DNA of 64,000 bases from Glo-17 sp964637835 (GTDB lineage Bacteria; Krumholzibacteriota; Krumholzibacteriia; LZORAL124-64-63), in the NCBI GenBank assembly GCA_964637835.1, contig CAZWYF010000004.1:1-64000 (forward strand), written 5' to 3'. Below the pieces are notes generated by a model. It searched no databases. It saw nothing but the letters and a program-made list of their open reading frames with translations, and was not told where the DNA came from. The position numbers and the translations under genes were made by a program. This document shows, in pieces, positions 34,001-46,702 of this stretch (positions are counted from its first letter, which is position 1; every line of letters starts with the position of its first letter).

Positions 34001-34061
34001 CGACGGCCGCGCGCGGCGCTTCCACGTCACGCTCGGCGACCGGGCCGACCGCGGTCGCTAG
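31005..34061 (+). CDS. Fused gamma-glutamyltransferase, M28 aminopeptidase and PDZ protein
   Basis: 1018-residue exported three-domain protein. A signal peptide (ALASLAASVALVVLAAFAPAL) precedes a gamma-glutamyltransferase domain (about 40-580): CRETAP (substrate Arg), the autoprocessing nucleophile Thr381 in TTHLSVVD, LNDEMDDF and the oxyanion GSPGGARIITATLQ. A VDPGA/VDPAA linker (588-615) leads to an M28 peptidase domain with all metal and catalytic residues: His697, Asp725, Glu778-Glu779, Asp806, His852. A PDZ domain (about 920-1018, AARAGLRAGDLVVELAG) closes it. GGT removes gamma-glutamyl groups from glutathione; an M28 enzyme could split the Cys-Gly left behind, so this looks like a one-chain periplasmic glutathione degrader (inference). 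GGT autocleavage would separate the chain before Thr381. Confidence 0.88.
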   Translation: MRTALAALASLAASVALVVLAAFAPALVPAPARGAPATGEHGMVATADRHATLAALQVLREGGRATDAAITAAVVLAVTEPYSSGLGGGGFVLGYQARGAATWALDCRETAPAAATRDMFRGADGQVDPALSRTGGRSVAVPGLVRGLWDLHGRHGTRPWARLIAPAEALARDGFVVGPRLAARIAAHAARLSPDARAVLLPGGMVPVPGDTLRQPDLARTLAAIAAHGPDAFYGGAVAAAIVGAVQQDGGVLTADDLAAYRTVWREPLAGTYRGLQVVSMPPPSTGGVALLQMLDLLEPQDLAAAGHGSAAAWHPLLEAMKLAYADRSRYLGDPAFVPVPVDRLLGRARLDSLRRRIRADRALDPADIPGAPLAAEPEHTTHLSVVDAQGNAVAATLTINLSFGSGLIAPGTGVILNDEMDDFAAAPGVPNAFGLVQGENAAVGPGRRPPSSMTPTVVLGPDGVRLVTGSPGGARIITATLQTIVNVVDFGMDARAAAAAPRVHHQWSPAHGWYEQHGLAPEVRRALSELGHELQPRGAMGNVQLIVRDVAAGRWTGASDPRGVGLAAGFTRPHLAPPAPAAAGPGTVDPGAVDPGAVDPAAVDPAAVDPAAVIRALTAPELAGRGAGTPGERAAARWFADRLADLGLAPAAGGAEPWLQPFALPDSLGGGTSQNVLGRLPGAGALAGRWVVLGAHLDHLGRVETDAPADRPAAPGAYYPGAGDNASGVAALLRAVAALAMVADPAGGPEPAPGPDRASGPSPGDRRGLLVCGFGAEEQGLLGSRHLVADLPVPAHRIDAMINLDAVGRLGAGPLYAAGQRTCADLDRLLTAAAGELRVHRQDPRLLQSDHVPFLDRGIPAVLLFTGAYPEMNSPADSLSAVDLAGVRQVAAVTAALVAAMRALPRPCEFVAPLPATAPAAGGNRATWFGSAPDFGGRQAEGYLLGGVAEDGPAARAGLRAGDLVVELAGEPVGDLAGFTLALRRYDPGDVVEVVVRRDGRARRFHVTLGDRADRGR
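32766..32845 (+). repeat. 15-bp in-frame tandem repeat encoding a VDPxA linker
   Basis: About five copies of a 15-base unit built on gcggtcgaccctgsc, encoding VDPGA-VDPGA-VDPAA-VDPAA-VDPAA between the GGT and M28 domains. The unit length keeps the frame, so copy-number change would alter only linker length. Confidence 0.9.
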
Positions 34062-35021
34062 CGACGGCCCGGGGGGCGAGGGTCGGGGGCGGCCGGCGCC
34101 GGTGTCCCCGCCGGCGGTGTCCCCGCCGCCGCGCCGTCCGCGGCTGGCGATCCCGCCGGCTCCACGTGCACGAAGACCCGCGAGAGCTCGGGGAATTCCT
34201 CCTGCAGCGCCTCCTCCACGTGATGCGCCAGCTCGTGGGCGGTGCGCACCGTCAGCTCCGGATCCACGGCCACCCGCAGATCGGCATGGAACACCGAGCC
34301 CCGCTGCCGCACCTTGAGGTCGCGCACCTCGCGCACGCCACGCGCCTGCCAGGCGGCCTCGCGCATGGCGCGCACCGTGTCCGCGTCCGGCATGGTGTCC
34401 AGCAGGGCCAGGACGTTCTGCTGGGTGAGCCGCCAGCCCTCGCGCAGCACGAAGAGCGAGATCACCAGGGCGCCCACCGAGTCCAGCCAGACCACGCCGA
34501 GCTGGGCGCCCAGGATGCCCACCGCGGCCGCCGCCGAGGTCACCGCGTCGGTGCGGTGCATCATGCCATTGCTCAGCAGCGCCGGGCTGTGGCTCAGGCG
34601 GGCCGCCCGCAGGGTGTAGCGGGCCATCACCTCCTTGGCCGCCACCGAGACCAGGGCCGCGATCAGGGCCGGCGTCTGGGGCTGGAGGTGCTCGCCCCCC
34701 ATGAGGCGCAGGATCGCGTCGCGGCCGATGAGCACGCCGGTGACCAGCATGAACAGCGCCACGACGATGGCGCCCAGCGATTCGAAGCTCTCGTGGCCGT
34801 AGGGGTGATCGTGATCGGGGGGGCGCCGGCTCGCGCGCAGGGCCAGCAGCACGGCGCCGTCGCTGACCAGGTCGGCGAAGCTATGGACGCCGTCGGCCAC
34901 CAGGGCGGCCGAGCGGAACAGGAAGCCGATGCCGATCTTGCCGACCATCAGCAGGAGGTTCGCCGCCATGCCCACGGCGGTGCACTCGTCGGGCCGGTAG
35001 AGGCGCGGGACGTGGCGGCGG

Positions 35022-35032
<11 letters not shown>
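34058..35032 (-). CDS. Cation diffusion facilitator (CDF) metal exporter
   Basis: 324-residue inner-membrane divalent metal/proton antiporter. Six hydrophobic helices lie in residues 15-215, with metal-site motifs HSFADLVSD in TM2 and HRTDAVTSAAA in TM5, and a cytosolic C-terminal regulatory domain (VREVRDLKVRQRGSVFHADLRVAVD). A Pro/Ala-rich tail follows. The HxxxD / HxxxD arrangement fits zinc, iron or manganese-type CDF proteins; the metal is not decidable. Its start overlaps the end of the acyl-CoA ligase gene by 11 bases, so the two are coupled, and its end overlaps the convergent GGT-fusion gene by 4 bases. Confidence 0.9.
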
Positions 35033-36833
<1,801 letters not shown>

Positions 36834-36910
36834 GGTTCTCGGACTCGCGATGGGGTGAGGGGCCGCTGCGGACGCGGTGGTCCCGGAATCATCGATGCGG
36901 AGGGTACGTC

Positions 36911-38074
36911 TTGTCAACGCAGCCGCGGGTCGCGCCCGCCCTCGTCCGCCGCCGTCGCGAGGCGCTCCTCGCCTGGTACGACCGCTGTGCCCGCGACCTG
37001 CCCTGGCGCCGGCGCGTCACCCCTTACGGTACCTGGGTCGCCGAGACCATGCTCCAGCAGACCACCGTGGAGACGGTCCGCCCCCGCTGGCAGCGGTTCC
37101 TGGCGCGCTTCCCGGACGCGGCCGCCCTGGCCGCCGCCCCCGAGAGCGCGGTCCTGGCCGAGTGGTCGGGCCTGGGCTACTACCGGCGCGCCCGGATGCT
37201 GCATGCCGCGGCGCGGCGGGTGACGGCCGCCGGCGGTGACCTGCCGGACGACCTCGCCGGCTGGCGCGCCCTGCCCGGCGTGGGGGACTACGCCGCCGGC
37301 GCCATCTGCAGCATCGCCCTCGGGCTGCCCGAGCCGGCCATCGACGCCAACGTGCGCCGGGTGCTCCTGCGCTGGCACTGCGCCACCGCCGCCGCGGCCG
37401 CCGCCCTGCGGCCAGCGGACATCCGCGCCCTGGCCGCCGCGCACCTGCCGGCCCACCGTCCCGGCGACTGGAACCAGGCCCTCATGGACCTGGGCGCCGG
37501 CCCCTGCCGGGCGCGACGACCGGACTGCGCCGCCTGCCCCCTGCGCGCCCACTGCGCCGCTGGCCGCGCCGGGACCGCGCCGGAGGTGCCCGCCCCACCG
37601 GTGCGCCGGGCGGCCATACCGGTGGTCACCGCCGTGCTCGTGCTGCAGCGCGGCGACCGCGTGCTCCTGCTGCCGCCGGCCGACCAGGTGGTGACGCGCT
37701 GGCCGGGGCTGGGCGCGCCCCAGCGCGCGGACGCCGCCGGCCTCTTCGGCGGCATGCTCGGCCTGCCGGCGGTGCCCTGGTACCACGCGCCGGCGCGGGT
37801 CGACGCCGACGCCGCGCGGCGCGCCTGGGCGCGCTGGCTGCGGTCGCGGGGCTGGGACGCCCCCGCGGTGGCGCACGCGGGAGCCCATCGCCACACCATC
37901 ACCCACCACCGCCTGCAGGTGCTGGTGGCCACCGCCCGCTGGCCGCGGTCCCATCCGGGACCGGAACTGTCGTCTGCCCGCTGGGGGGATCCGGCCGACC
38001 CCGACGCGCCCCTCTCCACCCTCGCGCGTCGCAGCCTGCAGCTGGCGCAAGACCCGGGATCATTTGCTCTTTGA
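36911..38074 (+). CDS. mutY: A/G-specific adenine DNA glycosylase
   Basis: 387-residue base-excision enzyme removing A opposite 8-oxoG. The start is a TTG at 36911 with GGAGGG six bases upstream. Visible: catalytic Glu in AETMLQQTTV, the helix-hairpin-helix LPGVGDYAAGAI, catalytic Asp in AIDANVRRV, and the 4Fe-4S ligands C-x6-C-x2-C-x5-C (CRARRPDCAACPLRAHC). The C-terminal half is a NUDIX-like 8-oxoG recognition domain (VVTAVLVLQRGDRVLLL); HTITHHRL occupies the place of the usual FSH loop. Divergent from the acyl-CoA ligase with a 77-base gap. Confidence 0.93.
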   Translation: MSTQPRVAPALVRRRREALLAWYDRCARDLPWRRRVTPYGTWVAETMLQQTTVETVRPRWQRFLARFPDAAALAAAPESAVLAEWSGLGYYRRARMLHAAARRVTAAGGDLPDDLAGWRALPGVGDYAAGAICSIALGLPEPAIDANVRRVLLRWHCATAAAAAALRPADIRALAAAHLPAHRPGDWNQALMDLGAGPCRARRPDCAACPLRAHCAAGRAGTAPEVPAPPVRRAAIPVVTAVLVLQRGDRVLLLPPADQVVTRWPGLGAPQRADAAGLFGGMLGLPAVPWYHAPARVDADAARRAWARWLRSRGWDAPAVAHAGAHRHTITHHRLQVLVATARWPRSHPGPELSSARWGDPADPDAPLSTLARRSLQLAQDPGSFAL

Positions 38075-38099
38075 CAATGCGGAGTTGAACTCCCATTTT
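38071..38099 (+). promoter_or_regulatory. Promoter of the Rrf2 regulator gene
   Basis: Perfect TTGACA at 38071-38076 (inside the last codons of mutY), 17-base spacer, CATTTT at 38094-38099. Predicted start near 38106. The AT-rich leader (38111-38130, including attctttaatcag) could be the operator for autoregulation, but no convincing palindrome was seen. Confidence 0.5.
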
Positions 38100-38154
38100 T
38101 GCCCTGCAGCATTCTTTAATCAGAGGAATTCAGGCTTACCCGGAGGGATGCGCG

Positions 38155-38553
38155 ATGCTCCAGATCACCAGGCAAACGGAATATGCCATCCGGGGGCTGC
38201 AGGAACTGGCCCGACGGAACGGCGACGCACCCGTGCAGCTCAAGTCGATCGCCCGCAACTGCGATGTCTCGGAGGCGTTCCTGGCGAAGATCTTCCAGAT
38301 GCTCTCCCAGCAGCACATCGTCAAGAGCCACCGTGGGGTCAAGGGCGGCTTCAGCCTCGGGCGCACCCCCGACGAGATCACCCTCCGCGACATCGTCGAG
38401 GTCTGCGAGGGCGGCATCGCGCTGAACCACTGTCTGCGGCAGACCAACCCCTGCGACAAGACCGACGACTGCAACGTGAGCGAGGCCTGGTCCCGGGCCC
38501 AGCAGGCGCTGGTGGGCGCCCTGGAGGAGACGCGGCTCGCGGATATCCTCTGA
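38155..38553 (+). CDS. Rrf2-family transcriptional regulator with Fe-S cysteines
   Basis: 132-residue winged-helix regulator of the Rrf2/IscR/NsrR family. N-terminal MLQITRQTEYAIRGLQELAR is diagnostic; the recognition helix is SEAFLAKIFQMLSQ and the wing HRGVKGGFSLGR. Three cysteines at 93, 100 and 106 (CLRQTNPCDKTDDC) are placed like the cluster ligands of IscR and NsrR, so it should bind an iron-sulfur cluster and sense redox state, nitric oxide or Fe-S demand. No isc or suf genes are adjacent, so its targets are elsewhere. The start follows CGGAGGGATGCGCG. Confidence 0.9.
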   Translation: MLQITRQTEYAIRGLQELARRNGDAPVQLKSIARNCDVSEAFLAKIFQMLSQQHIVKSHRGVKGGFSLGRTPDEITLRDIVEVCEGGIALNHCLRQTNPCDKTDDCNVSEAWSRAQQALVGALEETRLADIL

Positions 38554-38585
38554 GCCTCGCCCTGGCCATGGTCGACGTCCCCTGG

Positions 38586-38616
38586 GGAGCCGGATCGTTC
38601 CGGCTCCCTCTCTTCC
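38586..38616. terminator. Bidirectional terminator between rrf2 and rlmN
   Basis: Perfect nine-base stem GGAGCCGGA / TCCGGCTCC with a TCGT loop (38586-38607), followed by ctctcttcctt. It lies between the convergent ends of the Rrf2 gene and rlmN. Confidence 0.8.
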
Positions 38617-38617
38617 T

Positions 38618-39670
38618 TCAGCCGGCCAGCCGGCGCCGCCGCAGCTGACCGCACGCGGCGCCGATGTCCCGCCCGCCGCTGACGCGGATGAAGGCCGGGA
38701 TCCCCGCGTCGGTGAGCACGCGCTGGAAGGCCAGGACCTGCTCGCTGCCGGTGGCGGTGAGGTCGTCGTCGTCCAGCTCGTTCAGCGGGATGAGGTTGAC
38801 CTTGAACGGTCCGTTCGCCACGGCCGCGGCGAGATGGCGGGCCTGCTCGAGCTGGTCGGTCTTGCCGGCGATGAGCACCCAGGCCACCGTCACCCGCCGG
38901 CCCATCCGCCGGCCGTAACGCGCGGCCGCGTCCAGGGCCTCGGCCACCGAGGCCTTGCCCGACACGGGCATCACCTTGCGCCGCGCCACGTCGGTGGCGC
39001 CGCCCAGGCTGATGGTCAACCCCACCGGGATCTCCAGCGTCTCGAGGTGCGCCAGCCCGTGGGGCGGGGCGCTGGTGGAGATCTGGATGCGGCGCGGCGA
39101 GAGCCCCAGGCCCGCCGGGTCGGTGAAGATCCGCAGGGAGGCGTGGACGCTGGCGAAGCTGTCCAGCGGCTCGCCCATGCCCATGAACACCACGTTGTAG
39201 CCGCGATCGCCGTGCTGGGGGAAGGGGTCGTCCCGGAGGTCCTGCGCCAGGCGCTGCACCTGCTCGACGATCTCGCCCGGCGTCAGGCCGCGCACCAGGC
39301 CGCCGCGGGCGGTGGCGCAGAAGCGGCAGGCCATGGCGCACCCCACCTGGCTGCTGATGCAGAAGGTGCTGTGGTTCTCCATGGGGATGATCACGCTCTC
39401 CACCATGTGGCCGTCGCGCAGGCGGAAGAGGAACTTGCGCGTGCCGTCGTCGGCGATGAGGCGATCGACCACCGCCAGGCCCGCGACGTCATGCTCGCCG
39501 GCCAGCAGCTCGCGCAGATCCCGCGGCAGGTTGTGCATGGCGGTCCAGTCGAGGGCGCCTCGGTCGTACAGCCAGTGGGTCAGCTGACGACCGCGATAGG
39601 CGGGCAGACCCCGGGCGGCCAGCGCCTCGGGCCAGTGGTCGGGAACGACATCGCGGAGCAAGGGTTTCAT
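38618..39670 (-). CDS. rlmN: RlmN-family radical SAM RNA methyltransferase
   Basis: 350-residue radical SAM enzyme that methylates C2 of A2503 in 23S rRNA (and A37 of tRNA in characterised members). The cluster motif is CAMACRFC, preceded by the conserved FCISSQVGC; the methyl-carrier cysteine lies in the C-terminal GRDIGAACGQL, and MGMGEPLDSF is present. Several positions differ from typical RlmN: ISLGGATD in place of the usual SLHAxND and GGLVRGL in place of GFxRNL, so it belongs to a divergent RlmN-like branch. No clear ribosome site precedes the ATG at 39670; the frame is open further upstream but family alignment supports this start. Confidence 0.85.
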   Translation of the reverse strand: MKPLLRDVVPDHWPEALAARGLPAYRGRQLTHWLYDRGALDWTAMHNLPRDLRELLAGEHDVAGLAVVDRLIADDGTRKFLFRLRDGHMVESVIIPMENHSTFCISSQVGCAMACRFCATARGGLVRGLTPGEIVEQVQRLAQDLRDDPFPQHGDRGYNVVFMGMGEPLDSFASVHASLRIFTDPAGLGLSPRRIQISTSAPPHGLAHLETLEIPVGLTISLGGATDVARRKVMPVSGKASVAEALDAAARYGRRMGRRVTVAWVLIAGKTDQLEQARHLAAAVANGPFKVNLIPLNELDDDDLTATGSEQVLAFQRVLTDAGIPAFIRVSGGRDIGAACGQLRRRRLAG

Positions 39671-39803
39671 GACGGGCCGGTTCGCCGCCGGCGACGGAAA
39701 CGGGGGTCGGGTGTTGACGCGGCCGCCGGCCTTGCGCAAGCTGGACCGCGCTCGCGGGCTCGCCGGTGTCGCCGAGCGCTCAAGATCGCCAAGGAGGCTG
39801 GAT

Positions 39804-41180
<1,377 letters not shown>

Positions 41181-41200
41181 AAAATGCGCCCCCTGCCTGG

Positions 41201-41229
41201 TTGACTCGCGGGGCGGCGATCCGTATCCT
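41201..41229 (+). promoter_or_regulatory. Promoter of the small secreted peptide gene
   Basis: TTGACT at 41201-41206, exactly 17 bases, TATCCT at 41224-41229. Predicted start near 41236, so the leader is about 92 bases and includes the hairpin at 41249-41272. Confidence 0.65.
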
Positions 41230-41248
41230 CATGCCTGGATAATCGGAC

Positions 41249-41272
41249 GGTCGGACCATGCCGGTCCGGACC
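41249..41272 (+). other. Hairpin in the leader of the small secreted peptide gene
   Basis: GGTCGGACC pairs with GGTCCGGACC (one bulged G) around an ATGCC loop, about 55 bases before the start codon. Possible mRNA stabiliser or regulatory leader; alternative pairing with GGACGG/CCGTCC nearby is also possible. Confidence 0.4.
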
Positions 41273-41327
41273 ATATCCGTCCACGGTCGGGGGAGGAATC
41301 GGCCGTGGCGTTCCCCGGGAGGGCGGA

Positions 41328-41618
41328 ATGAAGCGAATTCTCGCCATCCTCACCCTGGTGGGCCTGGTCCTCGCCTTGCCGCTCGCGACCGCCGCCGTCG
41401 CCTCCGGCGATGACGGGCCTCCCCAGGATCAATCCGATGGGATCTACGATCCCCCCGCCGGTGACGGCGACGGGGCGGGCGATCAGCAGGATTACATGGG
41501 CGATCCCCATGATCTGGGAGGCGGATTCCGGGGCAGCCCGGCACCGCCGTCGCAGACGGGAGTCGGGGATCATCAGTGGTTGCTGCCGATCTGCGAGTTC
41601 CTGATGAACGTGCTCTGA
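41328..41618 (+). CDS. Small secreted Asp/Gly/Pro-rich peptide
   Basis: 96-residue product of unknown function. A clear signal peptide (MKRILAILTLVGLVLALPLATAAVA) leaves a mature peptide of about 70 residues that is acidic and unstructured (SGDDGPPQDQSDGIYDPP) and ends in a hydrophobic helix-like WLLPICEFLMNVL with a single cysteine. It has its own promoter, a GGGAGGG ribosome site and a hairpin overlapping its stop codon, which together make it a credible gene. It lies between two sigma54 activator genes; a signalling or extracytoplasmic structural role is possible but unsupported. Confidence 0.65.
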   Translation: MKRILAILTLVGLVLALPLATAAVASGDDGPPQDQSDGIYDPPAGDGDGAGDQQDYMGDPHDLGGGFRGSPAPPSQTGVGDHQWLLPICEFLMNVL

Positions 41619-41648
41619 TCGGGCGGCGGACCGAGCCTCCGCCCGATC
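41617..41648 (+). terminator. Hairpin at the end of the small peptide gene
   Basis: Perfect ten-base stem GATCGGGCGG (41617-41626) with CCGCCCGATC (41639-41648) overlapping the stop codon. There is no T-tract, so it may attenuate rather than stop transcription into the next gene at 41695. Confidence 0.5.
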
Positions 41649-41694
41649 CCACTCGCGATCTGCGATCCGCCAACTCGCCAGGGGATGCAGATGA

Positions 41695-44775
<3,081 letters not shown>

Positions 44776-44801
44776 TCCGGCCCGGCGGGATGGATGCGCA
44801 T

Positions 44802-44825
44802 GGCGGGGCCCGATGGGGCCCCGCC
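44802..44825 (+). terminator. Hairpin after the TPR activator gene
   Basis: Perfect ten-base stem GGCGGGGCCC / GGGCCCCGCC with a GATG loop, 27 bases after the stop codon. No T-tract. Confidence 0.55.
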
Positions 44826-45011
44826 GCCGTGTCTGGCCGGCGCCGGCGGGGATCGCGCGACCACCACCAGCGGGCTCCCGGACTGTCAAGACACTTGATG
44901 GTGCAACGCGCTGGAAACATGCCAGTTGCGAGACCCGCCCCGGGGCTGTAAAAACCATTGATAGCTGGCGGCCCGGGGTGTCTCGCTCGCCTGGTCACCC
45001 GAGTCCTCAAG

Positions 45012-45041
45012 TTGCATGATCGCAACGAGTTAAAATATCTC
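45012..45041 (+). promoter_or_regulatory. Candidate promoter inside the structured region
   Basis: TTGCAT at 45012, 18-base spacer, TATCTC at 45036-45041 in an AT-rich patch (gttaaaatatct); TAAAAT at 45031 is an alternative -10. A transcript from here would have an unexplained length of about 640 bases before the next gene. Confidence 0.35.
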
Positions 45042-45058
45042 GCCCGGAGGTGGGATCC

Positions 45059-45649
45059 GGCATGAAGGCTGCTGTATCCCGGGCGTGATCGGCGATGTTG
45101 CAGGGAACGGAACCGGTCACGCGCAAGGTGAGATCGTGGCTTGGAGGTGCGAAACCGCCCTTCGAGCTGACCGGCAAAACCGGGGGTGCCGTCCACGTCA
45201 AGGCCCATGGCGGAACTGCTCGAGAGGTGGGGTCTCGATCAGCCTCCGGACACGGGAAAGGGACGGCAACGGTTCCGGCCTCCAGGCGCGATCACCTGGC
45301 TCCCGAAGCAGACGTGAGAGTACGAGAGAGTCCCACTGGTCTCGAATTGGCGAGATTCGAGGCCAGGATGCCAGCTCGGTGGCGGGGCTCTCTCGTCTTC
45401 CTTTCTGCTGCGGGCCTGCCGCCGCCGCGCCGCCGCGTCAACGCCGCCGCGCCGGCGCCGCCGCGAGATCGGGCCGGCCGTCCCCATTGGGCGACGGTGT
45501 CCACCGGCGGCTCCAGACCCCGGGGATCCCCGGACCCGGCGTCGCCCGCCGACCTGGTGGTCCCATCTCTCCAGCTGACATCGTTCCAGGGGCTTGCGGA
45601 TGCGCCGGGCTTCGAGCCCCCCCGGGGGCCGAACTGGCATGAAGGCTGC
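45059..45649. repeat. 14-bp direct repeats flanking a 563-bp non-coding block
   Basis: GGCATGAAGGCTGC occurs at 45059-45072 and again at 45636-45649, the second 40 bases before the lipoprotein start codon. No inverted terminal repeats were found next to them. Confidence 0.7.
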
Positions 45650-45689
45650 GTTGACTGGCCGAGGCGTGGGCCCCGGAAGGAGCAGAGGC

Positions 45690-46676
45690 ATGCAGACGGC
45701 GAACGGAAGACGAAACCTGCTGGCGCTGGCCACCGCGGCCGCGGTGGTGCTGATCCTGCCGCTCCTGAGCGCGTGCGAGGAGGACGACTGCGTCAGCTGC
45801 GTGGCGCCGCCCCCGGTGGCGCCCACCTCCGTCTACTCCGTCAGCGGCGACGGCGAGATCACGATCTTCTGGAACGACTTCCCCGAGATCTACAACGACG
45901 ATCTCGAGGGCTACCGCATCTGGAGCCGCTTCTACGAGGTCGGGGACGAGAACGACCCCGCCCGGGAGTTCTTCCTCATCGGCGAGGTGCCCGTCGGCGT
46001 CAACTACGACGCCGGTACCGGCCAGTACTTCTACGTGGACGCCGACGTGGAGAACGCCGAGGACTACGAGTACGCCGTCAGCGCCTACACGGCCCGCGAC
46101 GAGAGCTACCTCAGCTTCGAGCTGATCATCGACACGCCGCTGCCCATGAGCGAGACGCCGCTGACGCTCTTCGACGTGGAGGGCGCCAACCCGCAGCTCG
46201 CCGGTTTCGACTTCAGCCTCGCGGCCGAGCACGGGTCCCACGGCGACAACGGCGCCGAGGGCGTGGTCGACCCCACGGCGGGCGGCACCTCGGCGGATCT
46301 GCGGGTGCGTTTCCAGGGGAACGTGCCCTACCTCGAGACCATGCGCGCGGACGTGCGGGTCCAGGATTACGGGACGTTCCTCGACGGCGCGGGCGAGCTG
46401 TACTTCGAGGGCGTCTCCTGGGCCCCGGCGTCCGGCTGGTCGGAGAGCGGCGTCCTCGAGCTGATCACCGGCCACATCTACGTGGTGGAGATCGCCAACG
46501 AGCCGGCGGCCGGCGACCTGCACTACGCCAAGCTCGGCGTGGCGAGCGTCGATCCCGGCGCCGGGACGGTCCGCGTCATGTGGGCCTACCAGCTGGTCAA
46601 CGGTCTGCCCGAGCTGTCGGTCCCCGAGCCGCGCGATCATGCCGGCGAGGAGCGACACGAGCCCATCCGGCTCTAG
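45690..46676 (+). CDS. Lipoprotein with fibronectin III-like domain
   Basis: 328-residue predicted outer-membrane or surface lipoprotein. Signal peptide with lipobox LLSAC, Cys29 being the lipidation site, followed by two more cysteines (CVSC) and a short Pro linker. Residues 45-150 look like a fibronectin type III domain (YSVSGDGEITIFWNDF, GYRIWSRFYEV, YEYAVSAYTARDESYLS). The remainder is beta-rich and unassigned. The start at 45690 follows GGAAGGAG. It is followed 26 bases later by the DUF4384 gene, so the two are probably cotranscribed. The function is unknown; surface binding is the natural guess. Confidence 0.75.
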   Translation: MQTANGRRNLLALATAAAVVLILPLLSACEEDDCVSCVAPPPVAPTSVYSVSGDGEITIFWNDFPEIYNDDLEGYRIWSRFYEVGDENDPAREFFLIGEVPVGVNYDAGTGQYFYVDADVENAEDYEYAVSAYTARDESYLSFELIIDTPLPMSETPLTLFDVEGANPQLAGFDFSLAAEHGSHGDNGAEGVVDPTAGGTSADLRVRFQGNVPYLETMRADVRVQDYGTFLDGAGELYFEGVSWAPASGWSESGVLELITGHIYVVEIANEPAAGDLHYAKLGVASVDPGAGTVRVMWAYQLVNGLPELSVPEPRDHAGEERHEPIRL

Positions 46677-46702
46677 TCCGGAGGGCGGAAAGGAGGAAGG
46701 TC

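Larger units (their letters stand above)
44776..45689. other. Long structured non-coding region
   Basis: More than 900 bases without a convincing gene, visibly less GC-rich than the coding sequence between about 44,880 and 45,370. It contains a perfect palindrome TCAAG-aca-CTTGA (44886-44898), a hairpin GCAAC...TGG/CCAGTTGC (44903-44929), paired arms at 44928-44944 and 44972-44986 (GCGAGA / TCTCGC outside, CCCCGGG / CCCGGGG inside), GTTGC-atgatc-GCAAC (45011-45026) and CTCGAAT/ATTCGAG (45341-45361). Frames open across it lack ribosome sites and family-like features. It could hold a small RNA, a very long leader for the lipoprotein gene, or a decayed insertion. Confidence 0.55.

Noticed and set aside
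45085..45370. Group II intron or retroelement remnant
   Set aside because: A GTGCG-like start and several hairpins tempted this reading, but no domain V hairpin and no reverse-transcriptase coding sequence are present.
44880..45370. Riboswitch, tmRNA, 6S or RNase P RNA
   Set aside because: None of the conserved cores I know for these RNAs can be found; kept only as an unassigned structured region.
45095..46700. Upstream extension in frame with the DUF4384 gene
   Set aside because: It runs through the structured non-coding region and across the lipoprotein gene in another frame; the DUF4384 start at 46703 has its own ribosome site and signal peptide.
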